NCBI RefSeq assembly: GCF_007667275.1
Contig: NZ_VDQT01000003.1
Coordinates: 1 to 64,000 of the forward strand
DNA: 64,000 nucleotides
Source of the DNA: Stenotrophomonas rhizophila
GTDB lineage: Bacteria; Pseudomonadota; Gammaproteobacteria; Xanthomonadales; Xanthomonadaceae
Direction of reading: 5' to 3'
Shown: piece by piece, positions 17,160 to 25,640 of the stretch
How positions within the stretch are numbered: position 1 is the first letter of the stretch
Layout of the letters: every line of letters starts with the position of its first letter
Position numbers and translations under genes: made by a program
Notes under the pieces: model-generated
Databases searched by the model: none
Told to the model about the DNA's origin: nothing
Seen by the model: the letters and a program-made list of their open reading frames with translations, nothing else

Positions 17160-18158
17160 TCAGCGCTCGCGCAACGCCTTCAACAAAGCGGCATTGAACC
17201 GCTCCGGGTCCTGCACCTGCGGCGAATGCCCGAGGTCGTCGAAGCTCACCAGCGTGGCGCCGGGAATCGCCGCGGCAGCGGCCTTGCCCAGCGCTGGATA
17301 ATCGCCCAGCGTAGCCTTCAAAGCGGGCGGGGCCAGGTCGCGACCGATCGCAGTGCGGTCCTTCTGGCCGATGAACAACGTGGTGGGAACCCGCACGTTG
17401 GGCAGTTCGTAGACCACCGGCTGGTTGAACACCATGTCCGAGGTCAGCGCCTGGCTCCAGGCCACGGCCTGCTTGCCGGGGCCGGCATACATGCCGGCCT
17501 GCATCCGCGCCCAGTGCTCATACTCCGGCGTCCACTGGCCGCTGTAGTACACGTCCAGCTGGTACTTCCTGATGCTGTCGAAACTGGTCTTCAGCTCGTT
17601 GGCATACCACGCATCCACGCTGCGCCACGGCACGCCCCTGGCCTTCCAGTCCTCCAGCCCGATCGGGTTGACCAGTGCCAGCTGGCGCAGCTGCTGCGGG
17701 TACATCAGTGCAAAGCGCGCAGCCAGCATGCCGCCCATCGAATGGCCGACCAGGTCCACCTTGGTGGTGTCCAGCTTGAGATGGGCCAGCAGCGCTTCGG
17801 TGTTGGCGGCCAGCTGGCCGAACGAGTACTGGTAACGCAGCGGCTTGCTGGATTTGCAGAAGCCGATCTGGTCGGGCGCGATCACCCGGTAACCGGCGCT
17901 GCTCAACGCCTTGATCGCGTCGCGCCAGGTGCCCGCGCAGAAGTTCTTGCCGTGCAGCAGCACCACGGTGCCAAGCGCGGCCTTGCCCGCGGGTGGAACG
18001 TCCAGATAGGCCATTTCCAGCGGCTGGCGCTGGGACTCGATGCTGAAGATCTTGACCGGCCAGCCGTAATCGAAGGCCTGCAGGCGGGCGTCGTAGGTAT
18101 CGGCGGCGAACGAGGTCAGGGGCAGGCAGGCAAGCAGGGCGGCGGCCAGGATGCGCAT
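17160..18158 (-). CDS. Secreted alpha/beta hydrolase
   Basis: This 332-residue protein has a signal peptide (MRILAAALLACLPLTSFAA) and a complete alpha/beta hydrolase domain. The nucleophile is in GHSMGGMLAARF, the Asp in FIGQKDRTAIG and the His in DDLGHSPQVQDP; LLHGKNFCAGTWRD supplies the oxyanion hole. It resembles haloalkane dehalogenase and esterase-type hydrolases without clear substrate signs. The ATG at 18158 follows GGAG; the frame opens slightly upstream but that would mask the signal peptide. It is convergent with hom and lies about 60 bases downstream of sdaA on the same strand, so it could share its transcript. Confidence 0.86.
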   Translation of the reverse strand: MRILAAALLACLPLTSFAADTYDARLQAFDYGWPVKIFSIESQRQPLEMAYLDVPPAGKAALGTVVLLHGKNFCAGTWRDAIKALSSAGYRVIAPDQIGFCKSSKPLRYQYSFGQLAANTEALLAHLKLDTTKVDLVGHSMGGMLAARFALMYPQQLRQLALVNPIGLEDWKARGVPWRSVDAWYANELKTSFDSIRKYQLDVYYSGQWTPEYEHWARMQAGMYAGPGKQAVAWSQALTSDMVFNQPVVYELPNVRVPTTLFIGQKDRTAIGRDLAPPALKATLGDYPALGKAAAAAIPGATLVSFDDLGHSPQVQDPERFNAALLKALRER

Positions 18159-18218
18159 GGCGGTCTCCAGTGGGGGAACCCCGAGGATAACCGCCTGCAC
18201 CTGCCAGCCGTCACCCCA

Positions 18219-19601
18219 TCAGCATTCGATGACGTTCACCGCCAACCCGCCGCGGCTGGTTTCCTTGTACTTGTCCTGCATGTCACGGCCGGTATCGCGC
18301 ATGGTCTTGATGACCTTGTCCAGCGACACCTTGTGCTTGCCGTCGCCGCGCATCGCCATGCGCGAGGCGTTGATTGCCTTGACCGCACCCATCGCGTTGC
18401 GCTCGATGCAGGGAATCTGCACCAGCCCGCCGATCGGATCGCAGGTCAGGCCCAGGTTGTGTTCCATGCCGATCTCGGCTGCGTTCTCGATCTGGCTGGG
18501 GTTGCCGCCCAGCGCCGCGACCAGGCCGCCGGCGGCCATCGAGCAGGCCACGCCGACTTCGCCCTGGCAGCCCACTTCGGCGCCGGAGATGGAGGCGTTT
18601 TCCTTGTACAGGATGCCGATCGCCGCCGAGGTCAGCAGGAAATCGAACACGCGCTGTTCGTTGGCGCCGGGGCAGAAGCGGTCGAAGTAATGCAGCACCG
18701 CCGGCAGTACGCCGGCCGCGCCATTGGTCGGGGCGGTGACCACGCGACCGCCGGCGGCGTTTTCCTCGTTCACCGCCAGCGCATACAGGTTCACCCAGTC
18801 CAGCGTGGTGAGCGGGTCGCGCATCGCCGCTTCCGGCTTCGACGACAGTTCGCGGTACAGCGCGGGCGCACGCCGGGAGACGTGCAGGCCGCCGGGCAGG
18901 GTGCCCTCCTGGCGGATGCCGCGGGCGACGCAGGCCTGCATCGCGCTCCAGATCTCGCGCAGCTGGTCGCGGATCTCGTCCTCGCTGCGCCAGCACTTCT
19001 CGTTCTCGAACATCAGCTGGGCGATGCTCAGGCCGCTGCGCGCGGTCTGCGCCAGCAGTTCGTCGCCGCTCTTGAACGGATAGGGCAACGGGGTTTCATC
19101 GGGCACGATGCGGTCGTCGGCGGCGTCGTCCTGGTTGACCACGAACCCGCCGCCCACCGAGTAGTAGTCGCGGGTGGCGATGACCTGTTCCTGGGCGTCA
19201 TAGGCGGTGAAGCGCATGCCGTTGGTGTGGTAGGGCAGCTTCTGGCGCTTGTTCAGGCCCAGGTCGCGCTTCTCGTCGAAGGCGATCTCGTGGGTGCCCA
19301 TCAGCCGGATCCGCTTCGTGCTGCGGATCCGCTCCAGCGCCTCGGGAATGATGTCCGGGTCGATCAGGTTCGGGCGCTGGCCTTCCAGGCCCAGCAGCAC
19401 CGCCTTGTCGGTGCCATGCCCGCGCCCGGTCAAGGCCAGCGAGCCGTAGACGTCGGCGCGGATGCGCACCACGTCCTGCAGGCAGCCGGGATCGAGCAGC
19501 CAGCGGTGCACGAAGCGTTCGGCGGCCTTCATGGGTCCTACGGTGTGCGAGGAACTCGGGCCAATGCCGATCTTGAAAACGTCGAACGTGCTGACAGCCA
19601 T
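18219..19601 (-). CDS. sdaA: L-serine ammonia-lyase, iron-sulfur type
   Basis: This 460-residue enzyme deaminates L-serine to pyruvate and ammonia with a [4Fe-4S] cluster. The single-chain type is complete: the N-terminal beta domain with [20 protein letters not shown], then the alpha domain. The three cluster cysteines have the family spacing C-x41-C-x10-C ([10 protein letters not shown] region to [13 protein letters not shown]). I used the ATG at 19601 ([10 protein letters not shown]); a TTG three codons upstream is less likely. It is divergent from the glutaredoxin-like gene, with about 97 bases between their starts. Confidence 0.95.
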   Translation of the reverse strand: MAVSTFDVFKIGIGPSSSHTVGPMKAAERFVHRWLLDPGCLQDVVRIRADVYGSLALTGRGHGTDKAVLLGLEGQRPNLIDPDIIPEALERIRSTKRIRLMGTHEIAFDEKRDLGLNKRQKLPYHTNGMRFTAYDAQEQVIATRDYYSVGGGFVVNQDDAADDRIVPDETPLPYPFKSGDELLAQTARSGLSIAQLMFENEKCWRSEDEIRDQLREIWSAMQACVARGIRQEGTLPGGLHVSRRAPALYRELSSKPEAAMRDPLTTLDWVNLYALAVNEENAAGGRVVTAPTNGAAGVLPAVLHYFDRFCPGANEQRVFDFLLTSAAIGILYKENASISGAEVGCQGEVGVACSMAAGGLVAALGGNPSQIENAAEIGMEHNLGLTCDPIGGLVQIPCIERNAMGAVKAINASRMAMRGDGKHKVSLDKVIKTMRDTGRDMQDKYKETSRGGLAVNVIEC

Positions 19602-19698
19602 GATTGCCAAACTGCGGGTATCGGATGGAGCGCTATTCTATGCTGTCCGCGCGGGCCGGCCTGGCTGCGGCGCAGCAAATTCGAGCGACGGGAGCCCG

Positions 19699-19917
19699 AT
19701 GTTCATTCTTTACCAGCGCGATGACTGCCACCTGTGCGACCAGGCCCTGGCCGTACTGGCCCAGGCCCGGGTGGCCGGGCTGGACAGCGTGTTCATCGAC
19801 GATGACGCAGGCCTGGAGGCGCGCTATGGCGCGCGCGTGCCGGTCCTGCGCGACGCCCAGGGCCGGGAGCTGGACTGGCCGTTCGACGTGGCCGCGGTAA
19901 GCCGCTTCACCACGTAG
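19699..19917 (+). CDS. Glutaredoxin-like protein (DUF836 family)
   Basis: This 72-residue protein has a thioredoxin-fold start (MFILYQRDDCHLCDQALAVL) with a CHLC active site, and VPVLRDAQGRELDWPFD, where the cis-Pro loop VPV is conserved. It fits the small glutaredoxin-like DUF836 proteins found in Xanthomonads. It is likely a cytoplasmic dithiol oxidoreductase; its partner is unknown. GGGAG lies eight bases before the ATG. Its TAG stop is supplied by the GTAG head of a hairpin repeat. Confidence 0.85.
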   Translation: MFILYQRDDCHLCDQALAVLAQARVAGLDSVFIDDDAGLEARYGARVPVLRDAQGRELDWPFDVAAVSRFTT

Positions 19918-19940
19918 AGCGGGGCTCTGCCCCGCTCCAC
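19914..19940 (+). repeat. SMAG-like hairpin overlapping a stop codon
   Basis: GTAGAGCGGGG-CTCTG-CCCCGCTCCAC at 19914-19940. The TAG of GTAG (19915-19917) ends the glutaredoxin-like gene. The hairpin lies between convergent genes. Confidence 0.8.
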
Positions 19941-19958
19941 GGGCTCCCCGGGCGGGCG

Positions 19959-20528
19959 TTATTTCGCCTGGAGCTTCACGTGCGTGCTGATCGCGGTTTC
20001 GTCCGGAATGCTCTTGGTGTCCTTCCAGTCGCCCTGGCCCACGCCGAAGTCCAGGCGCTTGACCGTGGCCTTGCCGACGAGCACCGGATTCGGACCGGGC
20101 TTCCATTCGAAGGTGAGGGTGACCGGCTTGCTCACCCCGCGCAGTTCCAGCGTGCCATTGGCCACGTACTTGTCGCCGCTCCGGGTGAAGCCCTTGGCGG
20201 TGTAGCGGGCGGTGGCGAACTTGGCCACATCGAAGAAGTCCGCGGTCTGCAGCGTCGAGTCACGGTCGCCGTTGCCGGTCTTGGCGCCGGCCAGCGGAAT
20301 GGTCACGTCCAGCGTACCGGCGGCCGGGTTGGCCGGATCGAAGCTGATCCGGGTGGAAAAACCGGGGAAGCTGCCGGTGAACACTTCGCCGTCGTACTTG
20401 GTCGCAAAGGCCAGCGTCGAGCCGGCGCCGGGGGCCTGCACGTAGTCGGCGGCCATCGCCGGGGCGGTGGCGATCAGGCCGGCCAGCGCAGCGGCCACGG
20501 CAGCCGGGGAAGTGAGCTTGATGTTCAT
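19959..20528 (-). CDS. YceI family periplasmic lipid-binding protein
   Basis: YceI proteins are periplasmic lipocalin-like barrels that bind polyisoprenoid lipids. This 189-residue protein has a signal peptide ending APAMA, then the family pattern: STLAFATKYDGEVFTGSFPGF, TLDVTIPLAGAKTGNGDRDS, LQTADFFDVAKFATARYTAK, GTLELRGVSKPVTLTFEW and the C-terminal LDFGVGQGDWKDTKSIPDE. The ATG at 20528 follows AAGGA. It begins two bases after the cytochrome b561 stop codon, in a three-gene operon with a second YceI protein. Confidence 0.9.
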   Translation of the reverse strand: MNIKLTSPAAVAAALAGLIATAPAMAADYVQAPGAGSTLAFATKYDGEVFTGSFPGFSTRISFDPANPAAGTLDVTIPLAGAKTGNGDRDSTLQTADFFDVAKFATARYTAKGFTRSGDKYVANGTLELRGVSKPVTLTFEWKPGPNPVLVGKATVKRLDFGVGQGDWKDTKSIPDETAISTHVKLQAK

Positions 20529-20530
20529 CG

Positions 20531-21103
20531 TCAATCCTTCTGGGGGGAGGCGAGCCAACCCTGCGGCAGCATGCGCGCAAGCGTGGCATCGCGTTGGAAG
20601 AGATGGTGGTAGAGCGCGGCGCCGGCATGGGCGACCACCACGGCGATCAGCAGCCAGAAGCCCCACTCGTGGATGGCATGGGACACATCGCGTGCCGCCG
20701 GGTTGGGCGCGACCAGCTTGGGCACGTCGACCAGGCCGAACCAGCGGAACGGGCGCAGCCCGCTGGCCGAGTCGTAGATCCAGCCGGACAGCGGCAGCGC
20801 GAACATCAGCACGTACAGCAGCCAGTGGGTGGCCGAAGCGATGCGCTCCTGCCAGCCGGGCGTGCCCGGGACCGGTTCGGGGGCACCTGCGTACAGGCGC
20901 CAGCCGAGCCGCAGCGCCACCAGCGCCAGCACGGTGATGCCGAGCGACTTGTGCGCGGTATACACCCAGAAATACTTCGGCGTGCGTGGCAGTTCGCCCA
21001 TGGTCAGGCCGACGATGCCAAGCAGCAGGATCAGCAGCGCGATCAGCCAATGCAGGCCCTGGCTGATGCTGCCCCAGCGGTGGGGAGTGTTCCGGGTGGT
21101 CAT
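20531..21103 (-). CDS. Cytochrome b561
   Basis: This 190-residue inner-membrane protein has four spans with haem-ligand histidines: LHWLIALLILLLG, TAHKSLGITVLAL, THWLLYVLMFALPLSGW, and IHEWGFWLLIAVVVAHAGAALYHH. It is a di-haem cytochrome b561 of the YodB/CybB type, thought to move electrons between quinol and periplasmic acceptors such as superoxide. Its start overlaps the stop of the second YceI gene (ATGA, 21100-21103), and it is followed two bases later by the first YceI gene. Pairing of b561 and YceI genes is widespread, with quinone-like lipids proposed as the link. Confidence 0.92.
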   Translation of the reverse strand: MTTRNTPHRWGSISQGLHWLIALLILLLGIVGLTMGELPRTPKYFWVYTAHKSLGITVLALVALRLGWRLYAGAPEPVPGTPGWQERIASATHWLLYVLMFALPLSGWIYDSASGLRPFRWFGLVDVPKLVAPNPAARDVSHAIHEWGFWLLIAVVVAHAGAALYHHLFQRDATLARMLPQGWLASPQKD

Positions 21104-21795
21104 GGCGAGCGCTTCCGGGCGGGCGAAGGTGAGGGGTCGGAGTCGTCGGACGGCGCCGGAGTTCCCGGCGCGTCGACCGACGGCGTGTCCTGCGGATCGG
21201 CGGCAGTACGGTCGCGCACCGCTTCGGCTTCGATGCGCAGCTGCACCGTGTCGCCGATCATCGAGGGCCAGGCGTAGATGCCGAAGGCATTGCGGCTGAG
21301 CGTGGCGGTGGCGGAAAACCCGGCGGTGCGCCGGAACGGCGGCATCGGGTGGCGCTTGACCGCGTTGAGGGTCACCTCCAGCGCCACCTCGCGGGTGACC
21401 CCGCGCAGGGTCAGCTCACCGATCACCCTGGCGTGGGTGGGGTCGATCGGTTCGATCCGGGTGGAGACGAAGCGCGCTTCGGGATGGCGTTCGGCGTCAA
21501 GCAGGTTGCGGGCCAGGGTTGCCTTGTTCCACGCGTCGTCGCCCAGGTCCAGGCGCTGCAGCGGCACGCTGACCGACAACGTGGCGCTGTGCCAGTCGTC
21601 CGGGTCGAACGCCAGGCGGCCCTCGCTGCCCGACACCGTGCCCAGCGCCTGCGAGAACCCGGCGTGTTCCACGGCGAACAGCACCCGCGTATGGACCGGG
21701 TCGAGCCGGTAGGTGTCCGGGGCGGCCGCCGCCATGCACGGGGTCGCGCACAGCAGCAGGGCAAGGGTCAGGCGTTGGCTCACGGCCGGCTCCAT
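21100..21795 (-). CDS. YceI family protein with a Pro/Ser/Asp-rich tail
   Basis: This 231-residue protein has a signal peptide ([16 protein letters not shown]) and a YceI barrel: [75 protein letters not shown] and [17 protein letters not shown]. After about residue 195 it carries a disordered acidic and proline-rich tail ([20 protein letters not shown]) ending in basic residues, which the other YceI copy lacks. It is the first gene of the yceI-b561-yceI operon; its TGA overlaps the b561 ATG. The two YceI copies are only distantly alike, so this is not a recent duplication. Confidence 0.88.
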   Translation of the reverse strand: MEPAVSQRLTLALLLCATPCMAAAAPDTYRLDPVHTRVLFAVEHAGFSQALGTVSGSEGRLAFDPDDWHSATLSVSVPLQRLDLGDDAWNKATLARNLLDAERHPEARFVSTRIEPIDPTHARVIGELTLRGVTREVALEVTLNAVKRHPMPPFRRTAGFSATATLSRNAFGIYAWPSMIGDTVQLRIEAEAVRDRTAADPQDTPSVDAPGTPAPSDDSDPSPSPARKRSP

Positions 21796-21924
21796 TCGAG
21801 GCTGGGCCGATCATACGCGCTGGGCCGTGATCCCCGGCAGCACCATGGCTGCAACAGTTCGTGGTGGTGCCGGGCGCGCAGCGTGGCCCGCTGTGTGACA
21901 ATCGCCGCCAACAGGGAGAACTCG

Positions 21925-24900
21925 ATGGCGTTGAGCGCGCGCGGTTGGCGGGCAGGCATCGTGCTGCTGGTACTGGCTGCGTGTGCCGTGCCGTCGGCGC
22001 TGTGGGCCGCAGGGACATCGGCAGAAACACCGCGCATGCGCCGCTTCGGTGCAGCCGAAGGCATGCCCTCGCGCATGGTGCTGGCGCTGGCGCAGGATCG
22101 CCAGGGATATGTCTGGGCGGCCACCGACGATGGTCTTGCGCGCGTGGACGGGGTTGGCCTGCGCGTATGGCGCAACGAGCCGGACGATCCGGGTTCGCTG
22201 CCCAGCAATGAGATCGAAACGCTGCTGGTGGATCCACTTGACCGGGTCTGGGTGGGCAGCAATGGCGGTGGCTTGAGCATGCTCGGTCCCGACCGCGAGC
22301 GCTTCCAGCAGTTCCCCGACATCAGCGTGCGCTGCGAGGGGCAGTTCTGGTCGCTGGCTTACGCCGGCAAATCGCTGTGGATCGGCACCAATGCCCATGG
22401 CATCTGTCGCCGCGACGAAGACGGCAGCCTGGTGCGCTACCGCGCCGACCCCGCCGATCCGGCCAGCCTGCCCAGCGACACCATCTACACGATGCTGTCC
22501 GATGCGCAGGGGCGGGTCTGGATCGGCACCGGCAGCGGCGTCGCCCGCTGGGACGGCAGGACCTTCACCCGTATCGCGCCCGCGCTGCTGGGCGACAAGA
22601 GCGTGTTCCGCCTGACCCGCGACCGCGACGGCACGGTGTGGGCCGGCACCCAGGGCGGACTGTTCCGCATCGACAGCGATGACAGCGTGCGCCCGGCGCC
22701 GTGGACGCCCAGCGCCGACGTGCGCGCTGCGTCGGTGGTCCACGACCGCAATGGTGGTTACTGGCTGGGCACGGCCGACGGCCTGTACCGCGGCGACGAC
22801 CGCAGCATGCGCCTGCTGGCCGGCGATGCCGGCAGCGGCTTCCTCACCGAACGCAGCGGCGTGCTGGACATGCTGCAGGACCACGAAGGTGGCCTGTGGT
22901 TCGCCATGCTGACCCAAGGGCTGGCCTACCTGCCGCCGGACTGGAAGCGCTTTTCCACCTGGTACCAGCTCGATGGCAAACCCCTGGACAGTGCCTACCT
23001 GCTCAGTGCTGCGGCCGCAGGCAATGACTATTACATCGCGGCGGCGCACGGAGTCTACGCGCTGGATGCGGGCGGCCGCCTGCGCCAGGTGGCGAACGAG
23101 AAGCAGCTGGGCGTCGGCGCGGTCCGTTCGGTGCTGCCACGCGCCGACGGCGCCCTGTGGCTGGGGCGCGCCGGAAGGCTGGGCCTGTATCACCCGGACA
23201 GCGGACGCCTGCGCGAATGGAAGATCGGCAGCGGCACGGATGTGCGGCAGCGCATCGAGCTGATCCGCCAGGCGCCCGACGGCGATCTGTGGCTGTCGAT
23301 CACCAACCTCGGCGTGCAGCATCGGGACGCGCAGGGCAACCTGCTCGACGAGATCCGCATCGACGCCGGCCGCGGCCTGGTCGACATGCCGGTGGAACAG
23401 ATGGTGTTCGATCCGCGCGGGCAGCTGTGGGTCATGGGCGACTTCGGCGAGATGGGATTGCTGCGCTGGCAGGAGGATCGCTTCGAACGCGTGCCGGGGA
23501 TCGCCCCGGGCAGCCTGTACGACATGCTCTGGATCAGTCCGGAGGAAGCCTGGCTGGCGCGCAGGGGCAGCCTGGAGCGATACCGCTGGGACGGCCTGAG
23601 CATGACCCTGCGCGAACGCGTGGGCGCCGCGCAGGGCATGCCGCCGGTGTCGATCGGCGGCCTTGCCCGTGGGGCCGATGGGCAGGTGTGGGCGACCACG
23701 CCGCGCGGCCTGGTCAGCTGGCACCCACTCGATCGCCGGCTGCGTGTCTACGGCGAACGCGACGGACTGCCTGACATGGAATTCAGCGGGCGCCCGCCGG
23801 TCACCGGCGCGGACGGACGCGTGCTGGCGGTCACCGCGACCGGCCTGGTGGCGTTCGACCCGAACGCGCCGGACCTGGTGCTGCCCCCGTCGCAGCTGGT
23901 CATCGACAACATCCAGGTGCGCCGCGACGATGCCGAAGGCCAGCAGTCGCTGCCGGTCAACGCGCCGCTGTTGCTGGGACCGGACGACCGCGACCTGATC
24001 ATTTCCGCGCGACTGCTGTCCTACGCCAGCCCGATGGGCAACCGTTACCGCTACCGGGTGTCCGGTTACGACCAGAACTGGGTGATGCAGAACGCCGACG
24101 GCGAACGCCTGTTGTCGCGCCTGCCAGCGGGCGAGTACGCCATCGACGTGCAGGCGGCCACGCCGCATGGCGAGTGGACCCCGTCGCGCACCATCAGCGT
24201 GCGCGTGCAGCCGCCCTGGTGGCGCAGCGGCTGGGCGATCCTGGGCTATGTGATTTTGGGGCTGCTGCTGGTGGCGGCGCTGGCCGCGTTCGCGCGCGCG
24301 CGTCTGCGCCGCCGCCAGCAGTGGCAGCTCACCGTGCACAAGCAGCAGATCGCCGAACAGGCCTCGCAGGCCAAGAGCCGCTTCCTGGCCACGCTGGGGC
24401 ATGAGGTGCGCACCCCGATGACCGGCGTGCTGGGCATGAGCGAACTGCTGCTGGCCACGCCGCTGGACGAGATGCAGCGGGGGTACGCCGCGTCCATCCA
24501 GCACGCCGGCGCGCACCTGCTGCGGCTGGTCAACGACGCCCTGGACCTGGCACGGATCGAGGCCGGCCGCCTCGAGCTGGATATCCGCCCGTTCGACCTG
24601 ACCGCGATGCTGGACCAGGTCGACGCCCTGATGGAACCGATGGCACACCACCGCGGGCTGGCCTACGAACGCAGCTACACCCTGCCGGGACCGGTCCAGG
24701 TCAGCGGCGATGAAATGCGGGTCCGCCAGATCCTGATGAACCTGCTGGGCAATGCGATCAAGTTCACCGAGCACGGTCATGTCGGGCTGGGCATCGAACT
24801 GGTCGAACACGGCACCGGGGTGGTGTTCGAGGTCAGCGATACCGGCCCGGGCATCAACCGCGACCAGCAGGAGCGCCTGTTCCACCGCTTCGAACAGGCC

Positions 24901-25503
24901 GATGGTCCGCGGACCGCGTCCCGCTACGGCGGCAGCGGCCTGGGTCTGGCGATCTGCCAGGAACTGGCGGTGGCGATGGGCGGGCGTATCGAGATCGACA
25001 GCCAGCCGGGGCAGGGGGCGCGCTTCACCGTGCACCTGCCGTTGCCCTGGTGCCGGCGTCCCGGCCCGGGACCATATGCCACGACCGAGGCCGGCCCCAT
25101 CGCACTGCCGCCGATGCGGGTGCTGCTGGTGGAAGACGATGCCACCGTGGCCGAGGTGATCGCCGGCCTGCTGCGTGCCCGTGGCCACGCGGTAGTGCAT
25201 GCATTGCACGGACTGGCGGCGTTGTCGGAAGTGGCTGCCGGCGCGTTCGATGTCGGCCTGCTCGATCTCGACCTGCCGGCGCTGGATGGCATCGCCATCG
25301 CCGGGCAGCTGCGGGCGATGGGCTACGCATTGCCACTGATCGCGGTGACTGCGCGCTCGGACGCATATGCCGAGCAGCAGGTGCTGGCGGCCGGCTTTGA
25401 TGGCTTCCTGCGCAAGCCGGTTACCGGCGACATGCTGGTGTCGGCGATTGCGCAGGCCTGCGTGAAGCGGCGGGGCGTGTCGGAAACGATGACGTCGCCA
25501 TAG
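21925..25503 (+). CDS. Hybrid sensor histidine kinase A (two-component propeller type), complete
   Basis: A 1192-residue inner-membrane kinase. In order: signal peptide (1-30), periplasmic beta-propeller made of repeats like [16 protein letters not shown] and [12 protein letters not shown] (about 35-675), Y_Y_Y domain (about 680-760), membrane span ([16 protein letters not shown]), DHp with the phospho-accepting His826 in [17 protein letters not shown] domain with N box (NLLGNAIKF), G1 (DTGPGI) and G2 (GGSGLGLAI), and a receiver (about 1068-1190) with acidic pair VEDD, phospho-Asp1114 in LLDLDLP and LRKPVT. All catalytic residues are present. AGGGAG precedes the ATG. There is no DNA-binding domain, so signal must leave through a phosphotransfer partner not seen here. 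It is the first of four tandem paralogues. Confidence 0.93.
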   Translation: MALSARGWRAGIVLLVLAACAVPSALWAAGTSAETPRMRRFGAAEGMPSRMVLALAQDRQGYVWAATDDGLARVDGVGLRVWRNEPDDPGSLPSNEIETLLVDPLDRVWVGSNGGGLSMLGPDRERFQQFPDISVRCEGQFWSLAYAGKSLWIGTNAHGICRRDEDGSLVRYRADPADPASLPSDTIYTMLSDAQGRVWIGTGSGVARWDGRTFTRIAPALLGDKSVFRLTRDRDGTVWAGTQGGLFRIDSDDSVRPAPWTPSADVRAASVVHDRNGGYWLGTADGLYRGDDRSMRLLAGDAGSGFLTERSGVLDMLQDHEGGLWFAMLTQGLAYLPPDWKRFSTWYQLDGKPLDSAYLLSAAAAGNDYYIAAAHGVYALDAGGRLRQVANEKQLGVGAVRSVLPRADGALWLGRAGRLGLYHPDSGRLREWKIGSGTDVRQRIELIRQAPDGDLWLSITNLGVQHRDAQGNLLDEIRIDAGRGLVDMPVEQMVFDPRGQLWVMGDFGEMGLLRWQEDRFERVPGIAPGSLYDMLWISPEEAWLARRGSLERYRWDGLSMTLRERVGAAQGMPPVSIGGLARGADGQVWATTPRGLVSWHPLDRRLRVYGERDGLPDMEFSGRPPVTGADGRVLAVTATGLVAFDPNAPDLVLPPSQLVIDNIQVRRDDAEGQQSLPVNAPLLLGPDDRDLIISARLLSYASPMGNRYRYRVSGYDQNWVMQNADGERLLSRLPAGEYAIDVQAATPHGEWTPSRTISVRVQPPWWRSGWAILGYVILGLLLVAALAAFARARLRRRQQWQLTVHKQQIAEQASQAKSRFLATLGHEVRTPMTGVLGMSELLLATPLDEMQRGYAASIQHAGAHLLRLVNDALDLARIEAGRLELDIRPFDLTAMLDQVDALMEPMAHHRGLAYERSYTLPGPVQVSGDEMRVRQILMNLLGNAIKFTEHGHVGLGIELVEHGTGVVFEVSDTGPGINRDQQERLFHRFEQADGPRTASRYGGSGLGLAICQELAVAMGGRIEIDSQPGQGARFTVHLPLPWCRRPGPGPYATTEAGPIALPPMRVLLVEDDATVAEVIAGLLRARGHAVVHALHGLAALSEVAAGAFDVGLLDLDLPALDGIAIAGQLRAMGYALPLIAVTARSDAYAEQQVLAAGFDGFLRKPVTGDMLVSAIAQACVKRRGVSETMTSP

Positions 25504-25640
25504 GCTGTGCTTCATGAAAACTTCAAATCAATCCAAAACTTGACTCGCGCGACTGTGACGCTGTCACGGATTCGACGCTGCGCGCTGCGATTGAAGGTTC
25601 TACCGTTACCGCGATGAGACCGATGACCCTGCGCTGAAAG
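25504..25640 (+). promoter_or_regulatory. Intergenic region between kinases A and B, with a perfect inverted repeat
   Basis: This 137-base gap is unusually AT-rich at its start. GTGAC (25555-25559), GCT, GTCAC (25563-25567) form a perfect inverted repeat. It resembles a CRP/Clp half-site pair, but the spacing is one base short of TGTGA-N6-TCACA. TTGACT at 25540-25545 could be a -35 box; no good -10 follows. A separate promoter for kinases B, C and D is possible. Confidence 0.35.

Noticed and set aside
21811..25515. Open frame of 1234 codons antisense to kinase A, with similar ones opposite kinases B, C and D
   Set aside because: All are mirror frames of intact kinase coding sequence and lack ribosome binding sites and domains.
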